From NCBI GenBank assembly GCA_011763485.2, contig JAANSK020284601.1:1-20351 (forward strand): 20,351 nucleotides of DNA, read 5' to 3'. Both the position numbers and the translations under genes were made by a program. Source of the stretch: Isoetes engelmannii (taxonomy: Eukaryota; Streptophyta; Lycopodiopsida; Isoetales; Isoetaceae). The notes beneath the pieces are model-generated. The model ran no database searches. It was not told where the DNA came from and saw only the letters and a program-made list of their open reading frames with translations. This document shows positions 1 to 9,727 of the stretch, in pieces (position 1 is the stretch's first letter; the number at the start of each line of letters is the position of its first letter).

Positions 1-660
1 AACACCTCCAAGAGCGACAATGAGAATGGGGAGATCTCGGACTTCAAATTACCAGTTTGCCTCAGAGATTGTGGAGGACCCGATTCGGAGACAGAAATGT
101 TGTCCCCTTCCAACAAGAAGCTTCGATCAAGTGAATCAAGGCGAAGACATTCATATAGGGAATGGTAAAAGGACCGTTGGTACCCTTGTTAGTAGCCGTT
201 GCATGGTGAAAATCAAGATATTGCAGACGTGTGGAGATAATTTTGGTGGTAATCTCGGATGCCAGGCTCCAATTTGGTGATCCCAGAGAGCGGAAGCGCC
301 GGGATGATAACGACAAACCGGTATCGGCCATGAAGGTGATACCAGAGGCCGGTTGCTCGGATGGCCGGTAGCTCGGTGATCCCGGACGGCTGATATCTTC
401 CCCGCTATCAGCCCCCGTGGTGCTCCTGCTCGCCGGAATCACCAACATTTTTAGTGGTGATACCGGAGGACGGTAGGTCAGCGGACGGCCAGGATGTCGC
501 GAAGTGACGGACGACCGAGATTTGTGCAGGCGGGCTGACATGTGTCAGTACGGCAAAACGAAGACTCCCCGAATGGATTCTGTCGAAAAATGGGGGTGAT
601 TCTGGAGGCCGGAATTAACACCTCCGGGATCACCGAAACCAGGGTAATATTATCCTCACC
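1..660. other. GC-richer non-coding stretch, no gene recognised
   Basis: This stretch is clearly more GC-rich than the following kilobases, mainly between 280 and 640. The longest open frame on the minus strand (541 to 62) is rich in Ser, Pro, Arg and Gly and matches no family I recognise. Its composition follows the local repeats, so I do not call it a gene. The only structure I can support is the repeated GGTGAT motif listed separately. It could be the edge of a mobile element that starts outside the window. Confidence 0.4.
276..634. repeat. Dispersed short motif GGTGATNCCRGAGG in both orientations
   Basis: The motif GGTGATNCCRGAGG, with small changes, occurs at about 276-288, 335-348, 375-389, 456-469 and 595-608 on the plus strand. 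It occurs inverted at about 431-443 and 621-634. Spacing is irregular, roughly 40 to 140 bp. Seven related copies in 360 bp, in both orientations, are more than I would expect by chance. Copies facing each other (for example 595-608 and 621-634) could pair as a stem-loop. The function is unknown. Confidence 0.55.
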
Positions 661-954
661 CGGTGCAATGTATGCCCAAATTTGTCACGAAATTATTGAG
701 CTTCATAAATATATTTGATGCAGCAGAAAAAAGAACCAAGAATAAGGCATTGATTAAGATAAAAACACAACATATCCAAAAATAGAATGCAACAAAACTA
801 GGCCATAGTTTTGAAAACGAGCATAAGGGAGTTGTAGAACCAAATGGGCAACAAATGATAAGCCCCGAGTAAAATGATACATGTGCTTGTATATTTCTAT
901 TAATAAGATACTGATGTCATAACACAGTTCTGGGAAACTTTATTTATGCGAACC
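661..954. other. AT-rich stretch, nothing recognised
   Basis: This is AT-rich sequence without a credible open frame, RNA gene or repeat. It separates the GC-richer block from the RT-like fossil. Confidence 0.4.
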
Positions 955-1870
955 CCCACTTACTTTGTGCTACACATCTTTCCTCTGAAAACCCTTGCTA
1001 ATGAAACTATCCATAAGTCCCAAAATGTCAATGGCAGCATTTGCTGGGCTACTATGCCCATATAAAAATGGCTGCATTTGTGAAATAATGATGTTGCAAA
1101 CAAAATATCAATGGTAGCATTTGCTGGGCTACTATGCACATACAAAAATGGCTGAATTTGTGAAATAATGATGTTGCAAGCCATAAGATACAGTCGGCAG
1201 CTAGAGGCGCACAAAACTTGAGATTATGAAAGGCAATTTAGTTCTTTTATCATACCTTCGAGTTGCATAGATCCCATGTTGTGGTGCTAGAGCCTCTATA
1301 GTCATATTGCGGAAGTCAATTATTCTACCAACTTCTCCACCTTCATAACATAAAGTCTCATCCTTTGTGACCAGTTGCTTCATGTCATACAGAAGTATGT
1401 GTTGGTTCCATCATTTAGTAGCCCCAAATATTTTCTGATGAATAGATTATTAATGCAAGCCAAATCATCAATACATCTGTATGTATTTCTAAAAGCAGCA
1501 GCTTCAACAAACTTACCATTATTGATTAAATTCATAATGAATTTCATCTCAAACCAAGCTAAATAAAGATTGCACCAGCCTTTGCTGGCTGCAAACCCCA
1601 TAGTGATCCCTCTGTTTTGCTTCCATATGACATTGTACATGGTCAAGTAGCAATTGCAGAGTAACTATTTATTAAGCCCAATAAATTTTTCCTTATCCAA
1701 CAAACTCCATTTACTGCCTTCAGGTTTAGTGCCCGTCCATATCAAGAACACCAGGTACTTATCTGGAATTGTATACCATAGCTCATATTTAGAATGGATC
1801 CATTTTTTGTATATCCAAACCATATTACTAATGTTTTCCATAATACCACAGATACCATCATCACCATGAA
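955..1870 (-). mobile_element. Reverse-transcriptase-like fossil, family unresolved
   Basis: Reading the minus strand from high to low coordinates, conserved RT-type blocks appear in the expected order. A KQNRGITMG...NLYLAWFE block lies at about 1625-1545 and resembles the finger/palm region with the (G)xxMG signature. A YRCIDDLACINN block follows at about 1480-1440; its IDD is the catalytic palm motif. RRYDKRTKLPF lies at about 1265-1230, and CNIIISQIQPFLY at about 1180-1140. I recall similar RT proteins with a (F/Y)DKRxKLPF motif and a downstream NIIISQ block in several plants and algae, but I cannot assign them confidently to LINE, Penelope-like or another group. No LTR, integrase or endonuclease is visible. 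The copy is broken in several places and looks old. A PPR remnant directly abuts its upstream side. Confidence 0.6.
1021..1179. repeat. 80-bp direct tandem duplication
   Basis: Positions 1021-1100 and 1101-1179 repeat each other with a period of exactly 80 bp and only about five or six substitutions. Both begin CAAAAT(G/A)TCAATGG and end TGATGTTGCAA. The duplication lies within the RT-like fossil, in its NIIISQ block. The few differences suggest a fairly recent local duplication compared with the decay of the fossil. Confidence 0.9.
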
Positions 1871-1884
1871 GAAGTATCTTCTCG

Positions 1885-2424
1885 TCACACTTCGTTATAT
1901 CCGCAACAAAAACTTTGCAGGTAAATTACAAGCCATGTCATAAATGGAGTTAATGAACCAGGCAGCCCTAATTCTGTCCTTGTTAAATAAGTGGCAGCAG
2001 CACATTTATCATGGCATATCACTACCCAATCATGGCATGGCGTATCTAGAGACCTTGGTTGCATTGAGGCCTTTCTCACCTTTATTGGCATTTTGAGCAA
2101 CAACCTACCGATTTTAGTCACGTAAAGTGTGTGGCCTTGTGGAGTGTGAAACAGTCCAAAAGCAATGGCCAGTTTCTCAGCATGGCCACATAATGGAGTT
2201 TCTTGGTCTACATTGGGTACATATCCTTCTTTTTCCATAAGTGAAATTAGAGTTTCTAACATTACCATGACTTCTGCATTTTCATTGTCACCAATGACAA
2301 ACTCATGCACCTTCTTGTTGATCTCTATTAATGCCCTTGCAGGTTTTTTCATTGCTCCTGCAGCTTTTCTCAATTCTTCTATTATGTTTGCGTCATCCCG
2401 CGCTGTCAGCAGTTGCATAGACAT
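1885..2424 (-). pseudogene. PPR protein remnant: E/E+ and DYW C-terminal region
   Basis: The minus-strand frame of 179 codons matches the end of a PLS-class PPR protein. PPR-DYW proteins act in organelles, where the DYW domain is a cytidine deaminase for C-to-U RNA editing. Residues about 15-50 read like the E/E+ motifs (ELRKAAGAMKKPARALIEIN, then KVHEFVIGD). Residues about 62-92 carry MEKEGYVPN and HAEKLAIAFGL; the HAE is the zinc-binding and catalytic HxE signature. After TLYVTK about 30 residues do not fit the family. A block like the CxDCH zinc region then resumes (CHDKCAAATYLTRTEL), and the terminal DYW tripeptide is absent. No PPR repeats precede it, because the frame starts at the hairpin junction at 2409-2445. 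It is therefore a truncated, decayed copy, followed directly by the RT-like fossil. Confidence 0.75.
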
Positions 2425-2445
2425 TTGAAATGTCTATGCAACTGC
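2409..2445. repeat. Perfect 18-bp inverted repeat around one base
   Basis: GCAGTTGCATAGACATTT at 2409-2426 is followed by one G and then by its exact reverse complement at 2428-2445. It sits at the meeting point of two PPR remnants pointing away from each other, with minus-strand homology starting just left and plus-strand homology just right. A hairpin this perfect at an inversion junction suggests template switching or fold-back repair, but that mechanism is inferred. Confidence 0.9.
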
Positions 2446-2935
2446 CGCGCTGCCGTGTTGTGGAATGCCTTCATTGCTGGATACGTAGAAGCTAGGCTTG
2501 ATCAGAAGGCAATTGGATGTATTGAACAAATACCATTGGCGGGAGTCTCTCCCAATGCAATCACATACATTTGTGGTTTGAAAGAATGTAGTGACTTAGA
2601 AGCTATAGAAAGGGGCAAGAAGATGCATTTTGAAGTTATACAAAAAGGGGTAGAAGGAGATCTTTGTTAATAGCAGTTTGGTTGATATGTATGCTAAATG
2701 TGGCTTTGTTGCAGAAGCAAGGGATGCATTTGGGATGCATTTGACAAGCTCCCTATTCAAGATATCATCTCTCATTCTGCAATTATAAGAGGGTTGGAAT
2801 GAACCATGATGGTAACATGGGCGTGCAGTATTTTGAGAACATGCAAAGTCAAGGTGTAAAGCCTGATGCTGCGACTTTTTTATCTCTTCTTACAGCATGC
2901 AGCCGTGCCAGCCTTATGGTACAAGGATTGACAGT
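2446..2935 (+). pseudogene. PPR protein remnant: internal PPR repeats
   Basis: The plus strand encodes typical P/L/S repeat phrases. VLWNAFIAGYVE comes first, then GVSPNAITYICGLKECSDLEAIERGKKMH at about 2550-2630, the standard ...P(D/N)xxTF...LKAC...GKxxH pattern. After a stop near 2668, homology continues with NSSLVDMYAKCGFVAEARDAF. A further block follows in another frame at about 2799-2935 (YFENMQSQGVKPDAATFLSL). A 12-bp tandem duplication (GGGATGCATTTG) lies near 2725-2750. Frame changes and stops make this a pseudogene. The family acts in chloroplast or mitochondrial RNA processing and editing; this copy cannot. Confidence 0.8.
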
Positions 2936-3609
2936 AAGAAGCTATTATCAGGTTGTGCTTGGCAGCCAGAATCAATGTACAAACTGTCTACTTCCTTGCA
3001 TGAAACAGTCTCTGCCTCAAAGATACAAGTGCATCATAAGTCTTCATAATAAAGAGATATAATAAGAAGACTTTGCATCAAGAACTTAAGAACATCCCAA
3101 TTTGGGCCTCACTATGACTCCCCGACACGATGATGAATAGTAAATGATAGAGAATATTTCCCCTTAGAAGCCCATCATTCAAGTAAACTTAAAGCAGAAC
3201 CGAATATATTTTTCCAATTAAGTGGATAAAGAGCTTCAAATAAGCAAAGCAACAGGCAATATGTTCAATGTCCCACCGTAAAAAGACAAGTACCATGAGA
3301 TAGGATAAGATAAGAATATTTTAACGTCGCGCCACAGAGGCAGCATCCCATTGGACATGCGACGGAACAGTACATAAAGGGACCGAAGTCCTTAAACAGA
3401 ACGGGGACCGAAGTCCTAGAACAATACAAACAGAAGGACCGAAGTGCCGGAACAACAAACATCAAGTTTTTATGCTTATACATGCTTACAGTTTAGTGCT
3501 TACAGTTTAGTTTTTATGCTTAGAAGCATAGAGAAAGAATTTAGTGTCATCCAATGCCTTAGCATCAACATATAGATCTCTATGTGGTTGTTCCATGTTG
3601 TTGATTTGA
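2936..3609. other. Spacer between PPR remnants, no gene recognised
   Basis: I see no credible open frame or RNA gene here. The only visible features are the imperfect GACCGAAGT repeat at about 3379-3450 and short local repeats of a CTTACAGTTTAG phrase near 3485-3515. Confidence 0.4.
3379..3450. repeat. Three imperfect copies of GGGACCGAAGTCC
   Basis: GGACCGAAGTCC-like units start near 3380, 3405 and 3436, so the spacing is about 25 and 31 bp. The third copy reads GAAGTGCC. They are separated by A-rich stretches with GAACA. This is a small degenerate tandem array of unknown origin. Confidence 0.6.
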
Positions 3610-3981
3610 CAATATTACATACAATATTTCAACACCCGGAATTTAATTTCATGGAATGCCATGATTGCAATTTGCGCACAGTGTGGCCATGGAAAAATGG
3701 CTCTTGAGCTTGTAGAACAAATGCATATCGTAGATGTGATTCCAGATATAGTCACCTTTATTAGTGAACTGGACGTTTCTGCAAGTGTTGTAGCTTTAGG
3801 AGTTGGTGAGAAGCTACATGAAGACATGTTAAGATATCATATACACTTAGAAGTTGTGGTGGGAAATGCTCATGTAAATATGTTTGGAAGATGTGGAAAT
3901 TTGCTAGATGCTAGGCATATATTTGAAAGGATGCTTGAGTGGGATGTGCCTTCCCTGAACATTCTTATTAGCGCCTATTAG
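3610..3981 (+). pseudogene. PPR protein remnant: two to three repeats
   Basis: One open plus-strand frame shows PPR repeats of the PLS type. It reads NTRNLISWNAMI at about 3631-3666, then AQCGHGKMALELVEQM, VIPDIVTF, LGVGEKLHEDM, NAHVNMFGRCGNLLDARHIF and WDVPSLNILISAY. A stop follows at about 3979-3981, and upstream the frame is closed near 3607. A normal gene would have many more repeats plus E and DYW domains, so this is a fragment. Its spacing from the 2446-2935 remnant suggests that both may derive from one older gene or a local PPR cluster. The Ty3/gypsy fossil begins soon after it. Confidence 0.8.
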
Positions 3982-4149
3982 CAGGTGCCGTCCTGATAGG
4001 CATAAAGGGAATAAGTCGAGTACGGGCATGTGTCGTCACGACCCTCTCGTCGCCCAGCATTCATCTTACCACGGAATGGGACTTGTCCCCTCCTGCCTCA
4101 TCGGACCAGAGAGATGCAATCTGGAGTAGTCCCCTTGGGTGATGCCAAG

Positions 4150-6310
4150 AGATTAAGTATCCGAAAGGCTACAATCACCTCAGATTTTGTTCCAGCCTAT
4201 CTGCATAATCCGAATAAGGTTATGGGCACCATGAAGATCAATTTTAGTGAAGTACCGTGCACACCTTGCAGCCACTTAAGCAATTATGGGAACAAAGGGA
4301 GAGGGTATCGATTGCGCACAGTGAGCTTGTTGAGCCCCTGGTAATATACCACCAACCGCAAAGAACTGTCCTTCTTGAAAACAAAGAAGATAAGAGCGCA
4401 TGCGGGTGATTGAGAATGGCAGCTGAAACCAGTTGCAAAATTCTCCTCGATATAGATCCGTAAGGTCTCCAACTCTATAGACGACAAGCCATACATAGGA
4501 CCACATGGTGGAGGCATCCCTGGCTGGAGATCAATGGGGCAGTCATAGGGACAATGCTCTGGAAGCTTGTTGGCTTTGACCTTGTCGAAGACATCAGCAA
4601 AATCCTTGTACTTATCGGGAAGAACTGGAGCAGACGGTCCAGAAGACGAGCTGGTAGATTGATGGACTTGAATTGCAAACACAAAATTGGGATCTTGTCT
4701 TCTAAACTGGATAAACTTGTGAAGAGAGATTGTCGAGATACAGAGCAGAGGGCGCAATAAAGGCTTAGGAGGATCACCATTGCGATCCTGATGAGTTGGA
4801 ACAGATGCAGGAACAAAATCAGGACCAGGGGCAGGAACTTGAGCGGGAACAGAAGCAGGATCAGGAGCGGGAACTGAAATAGAAGCAGGAACATGAGCAG
4901 GATGAAATAGAAGCAGGAACGGGGGCAGAGCAGGAGCAGGGGCAGGAGCAGGAACCAGAACAGAAACATGTACAGGAGCTGGAACAGGAGCATGAACATG
5001 GACAGGAACTGGAGTAGAGGCTGGGACAGAAATTGGAGCAGGAACTGGGATATGGATAGTGTCAGGAGATTTGTAGTTTGCATACCTCAAGCTAAGGAAG
5101 ACCCAAGACTACAGGTGCATGTGGGCTAGCAATGAGATTGAAGGAGATGCTACAAGATGCTCCGTCGAACAGAAGTTGAACAGGTGCAGTACATTCTGTG
5201 ACTGTACTCGAGGAGATCTCACGCCCGTCAATCACACCAACAACACTGGGATTCTCAACTCTGCTTCTAGGGATGGTGTGTTTAGAAGCAAATGCACTAT
5301 CCATAAAACAAGCATTCGTACCACTATCAAGTTCCGTCGGTGCTTCCAACTTTCCGGCCTCTGACTCTACAAGAATAAAAAACTCCTTATTGACCTTATC
5401 CAAGGGGATAAACCTTCACTGCATGTGGAAGGAGTCTGAGGAATGACGTCCAGCCGGAGAGAGGCTCCTACAACTCAGACCAACCTCTGAAGTTTTTCGA
5501 CTGATTGGGACGCTTGATCGGGCACTCACGAACCATATGACCAGCCCTACCACAATAGAGATAGAGGTTGGCCTCTCTTCTGTGGGGTTTCTCGGTTGCC
5601 AACAAAGGCCCTCGAATCATCTGATCAATCTGCATAGTCACCGGGCTTTCTGATCTGGGAGGTGGTGCAGGAACTGTCGTGACTACAGGAGCTTGCGGAA
5701 TTACAGAAGCAGGCCGATTCCGCCTTTCTTGACTACACTCAAAAAGGCGGTTGCCACAATGAATTATAAATTTGATAGCTTCACCTAAGTTTTTTGGATC
5801 CTCTATGGTTAATAGCATGTCTTTGACATCTTCACGCAAGCCCCTTCGAAAACAATCTCGAAGGGCAACACGTTCCAAGAGTACCAATTGCAATTTGGCG
5901 GAATTCAGATGCGTAAACTCAGGCTGGACGAGAACCTTACCCGAGATTTACCGAGCTTTATAACTGTTGTTCGTTGACGATCTGTATCCCCAAAACATAC
6001 CTCAAGCTCAGCTGTGAAGGCAACAAAATCCTGTAACTCCGGAGCTCCTTTTCCCAACAATGGGGCAAACCAACTGAGAGCCGATCCTGTGAGAAGAGAA
6101 CCGACTAACCCTCTTGCTTCTGACTTGTGGGGTACCTGTGAGGATGAAGCCCAATTATGAGCCGGATTTTGTTCAAAAATCCATGAAGCTTGGACCAAGT
6201 GCCGTCAAACTTTTCTGGTAAACTGATCTTGGGCTCTGATGGCCTCAACCCCAAGGTAGAGGCTGCCTCATTGGAAGCTACCCGCTTCCTGAGCTATTGG
6301 TATGAATTTC
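4150..6310 (-). mobile_element. Ty3/gypsy LTR-retrotransposon fossil, internal fragment
   Basis: Read on the minus strand from right to left, the parts are in Ty3/gypsy order. Gag covers about 6300-5560 (for example SLLTGSALSWFAPLL and LQDFVAFTAELEVCFGDTDRQ). A zinc knuckle CGRAGHMVREC lies near 5560-5520. A pepsin-like aspartic protease with LDSGTNACFMD and PVVLGLP lies at about 5403-5092. A Val/Pro/Ala-rich linker follows, and then the N-terminal part of reverse transcriptase (LPDKYKDFADVFDKV, PYDCPIDLQPG, LRLVVYYQGLNKLT) at about 4665-4160. The rest of RT, RNase H, integrase and both LTRs are not visible. It is broken, with several breaks, and is truncated at least on the pol side. It is probably old, but without LTRs it cannot be dated. 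Confidence 0.9.
4795..5075. repeat. Low-complexity Val-Pro-Ala coding repeat in the Ty3/gypsy fossil
   Basis: The plus strand repeats GGAAC, GGAGC and CAGGAAC units with a loose 6- to 12-bp period. On the minus strand these read as alternating Val-Pro and Ala-Pro dipeptides (VPVPAP-like) for about 90 codons. This lies between protease and RT and probably acted as a flexible linker. The same tract opens a Leu/Phe-rich shadow frame that should not be called a gene. Confidence 0.8.
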
Positions 6311-8819
6311 AACGGCCATAGATCAAATTGAACGATTCTAATGCTCTTCCCATGCACAGAAATCCTACTTGGCGGCAACGTGGACGCTCTAAAATCGCTT
6401 CAAAGTGTCAACGCGTGTTTGTGCAAACGTGCGGGGAAAAAAAAACTCTTTGTTGTCAATGTTGTTTTTTCCTGACTAGATGCAGATGATAAATGCACAG
6501 TATACTTTAAGAGTGTAATTGATATCAAATATTCATTTGCTCATTTCCGTGTCTTTATCCTAATTACATGGAAATTGCGACATTTTTTTGCACACATTTA
6601 AGACAATTAGGATTTGCAGTAATAGTATAATAGACCATTCGTTTTCGTTTTCGTTCCATTTCTCTTCTTCTCCGTGCCACATTGTTTTCAATTGCGCTTA
6701 TTGTTTCCTAACGTCTACAACACCTTTAAGTCTCCGAAGTGGCCAAATTTTTTTTTTTGGATAATACAAACCATTACTTTCTATGTTTTTAATTATATTC
6801 CCCCTAAAACCCCTTTTGTTTGGGTGCGTATTCATACAAAATGCGCCTCCAGGCCATATCCGTGCTCCTTCCACGATCTGGACCATTTTTGGAGTCCCCT
6901 GTTTGTGGGTTATGCTCCCACAAGTTGGAGTATGTGGGTATGGGTTCATGTTGCTCCGATGAGCTTTCGATAAATGCTTGAGCCCTTGCATCTTAGGTTT
7001 TTTGTTGCACTCAATCAGAACTTTAAAATGGCACTGATTTTAACCGAAGCTATTGATTGTGAACTTTTTGCTACCAAAAGTAGAAGCAACAACATATCAA
7101 ATACCATGTACGATAAATGATGATGATGCAACTCAAGATTAAGGATATTTATTACCTTTAGGGGGCTCTGCTATGCTATGTATATCTGCCATCATAGTGA
7201 TCAACACTGCATTTAATTAGCCATCTTGGATAAATGTTTTTGCAGCCTAGTCTAGTGGAATGGGGACTTGAACTATCCTTCCTTTTTTTACTAGACAAAT
7301 CTTCTCCACACATAATTCATTCTGTCATTGCACAATCAAGGAGCAACGGTTCTTGTTGGTAACAACTACAGATGCAGAAAGAGCAGTCTTCATGCTAGTA
7401 TTATATAGCATAAAATCACGAATGTAATATGGTTGTTTTTGAGCACATGTACAACATGCTCTTGAGAAAAGGAGAAGGTGATTGTCACAAGTGAAGAGTA
7501 GCAACTTATGAAAGAGATAGGAACATATCATTGGCTTCTTTTAGAAAGCTAGGCTTACAAAATTAATCTCTTGCTTGCTTCGTTACATTGTCGTCCCATT
7601 TCAGCATCTAAATTGATCAATCCAGCTTTCTGGCTCAGGAAATGATGACTTCAAATGACAACAGCAAGTCTTATGAGGGAAAACAGTTAAACATATAAAG
7701 GAAAAAAAATCTCAAAAGTAGCAAGATTTCTAGTGCAGTGACCCATAAAAAGCATTCCCATGATGTCAACATAATTTATATTCCTGCATAGCTCCCATCT
7801 CTTTGAAAGATATGCCGTCCAAACTAACATTGTGTTTCATGCAAGCATGATACATATGGTTTTCCAAGTCCTAGTGGTCCTTAAGTGAACTACTCTTCAC
7901 CTTTCGCCTTTATCTTTCTAGTTTTTTGGCTACTTGGTAAAATAAAAGTCAATGCCTAAAAATCAATGCTTATATAAAAATTAATGCTTATAGAAGACGT
8001 TCTGCTCAATGCCATAGGCTTTTCCCATGGCCATTGCTGATACTAGAGAATCATACAATCAATTTCGTTTGTACAGCGGCAGGAATTAAACATCACTGCT
8101 TAGACTATAAATTCTGACAAATACATCATGATCCTTACATTAAAAATTAAACTTCTATTGTAATAATCCAGCTTTCCTCATGAAAAGACATTAGCTTAGA
8201 TTCTACTGCTAGATAATAAATCATATGTTGGCCTAAATACTAGATTTATATGAGTTTACACAAAAATAAATCAAACTTTCATGTTCCTCCAAAAACTTAG
8301 AACACCATGTAATCCAACAAGAATAGATCCTTGAAATGATGGAATCACAACTCCTCAAAGAGGGATTGCTGAAGTGCGACCTTTGTAAGAGGCCTCTAAA
8401 CAAGGTTTCTAATACGTTCAAAAAACTCAAAACTTGAAGTCTTCAATTGTCTGAATAATTACAAACTATATGGTTTTGTAAGTTTTTTCTTTATTCCATT
8501 GCCACATTCCTTTCCACAAACTTGTAGAGTTGTTGGCCAGAAGTGTATATGAAGCAGCACTTTCTGGAATCATCTTGAATAAGTGTTGAACGCTTTGATT
8601 TCTGAGTTCAACACCCCTATATATCTTACAAACGCTAAGTAAAGATGTCCATGCTGCTCTATCTAAAGAATCTGCAGTACTTCCAAGGCAACATGTCTCA
8701 TATAAATGTCATGAGCATGCAAAGCGGTCTACCAAGCAATTATAGAGTGATCAACAGTTCGTGCAAAGTTGTATGTTTTCTCTTTATATGGTCCCATAGT
8801 CCAATTGGCCTCCATGGAC
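6311..8819. other. AT-rich intergenic DNA, no gene recognised
   Basis: About 2.5 kb of AT-rich sequence with only short open frames, none matching a family I know. The longest, about 100 codons at 6674-6973, has an irregular composition and no motif. I see no tRNA, rRNA or large repeat here, only short local repeats such as the AATGCTTATA phrases near 7960-7995. Confidence 0.45.
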
Positions 8820-8929
8820 AATAAAAATATTATTCTATTCTACTGTTAAAGAAATGCATTCTCTTCATGGAGGCCAATAAAAATATTATTCTATTCTATT
8901 CTATTCTTAAGGAAATGCATTCTCTTCAT
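8820..8929. repeat. Imperfect tandem duplication with an ATTCT microsatellite
   Basis: Two copies of a block beginning ATAAAAATATTATTCTATTC and ending GAAATGCATTCTCTTCAT lie at about 8821-8868 and 8877-8929. The second copy is about 5 bp longer because it has an extra pentamer in its ATTCT run. A GGCCTCCA phrase just upstream and TGGAGGCC between the copies are inverted relative to each other. Confidence 0.85.
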
Positions 8930-9727
8930 CACCAGGTTGGCATGACTGCATGCACTAAGATGACTTATAAATATGATGGCATATGTATTAATGCACCGAT
9001 GACAAATATATTCATATCTAAACCTTTATGTGCAACCTAAATATGTAAATCATGGCCATTTCTTTGGCCCCTAAATTGGCAAAAACTTTCAAGCGATACA
9101 TGAATGTGATAGCACCTGAAAAACCCTCAATTGCATTTGTTCAATGCATTAGTGCATTCTTATGAAGTTTGTTTCAGCATAGACACAAATTAGAATTGTC
9201 TAAAGACACATCTTGAATTGGTAATTTGTCAAAGGCCATTATTGCCCCTAATACTAAGCCGGAAAATTAGTACTTAAGTCGTTCCAAGAAGTTTATGTGT
9301 GAATTGCTGGCCCTTGTCTACATTGCATATGGTTCCCACAAGCTCACGTTAGACGAATCGCTACCTTAGTGCAGATCTTCCACCTCTATGCTCCAACTGA
9401 ACTTTGATCACTGCATATAAACTTCGTCGTAGCCGCATAGCCGTTGCCGACGACAAACAACAAGAATGCATGGAGGAAACAACAAGAATGCATGCCGATT
9501 TGCCGGTTTCAACGGGCTCGACAAGGCTCGACCAGCAAAAGGCGTGACGGGCAAAATGATGACTACAACAAGTTTGGGATAGTAATGTAGAATACCCAGG
9601 TATATTCTGGCATATACCTAGAATGTGTCACATCTTCACGTAAGCTGAGGGCTTACCCCGTAGGGGCAACCCAAAACACATGGCCATCCTATTTGTGCTC
9701 CAAAAGAGTAGGGGGTGCAGCACCAAC
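8930..9727. other. Intergenic DNA, no gene recognised
   Basis: No convincing gene. There is a small direct repeat of an AAACAACAAGAATGCATG phrase, period about 21 bp, near 9456-9495. A TATA-like GCATATAAAC lies near 9413, upstream of a 38-codon frame at 9466-9582. That frame has no recognisable motif and is not called. Confidence 0.4.

Noticed and set aside
62-541. 159-codon frame on the minus strand in the GC-rich block
   Set aside because: No family resemblance, and its Ser/Pro/Gly repeats follow the GGTGAT motif copies, so it is likely a by-product of base composition.
4475-5083. Leu/Phe-rich 202-codon frame that looks like a membrane protein
   Set aside because: It is a shadow frame of the Val-Pro repeat in the Ty3/gypsy fossil, so its hydrophobicity comes from the repeated codons.
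6674-6973. 99-codon plus-strand frame rich in Phe, Trp and Pro
   Set aside because: No recognisable domain, and an overlapping minus-strand frame is about as long. Nothing distinguishes it from chance.
9466-9582. 38-codon frame with a TATA-like box about 50 bp upstream
   Set aside because: Too short, with no motif or homologue I know, and the TATA match is weak in AT-rich DNA.
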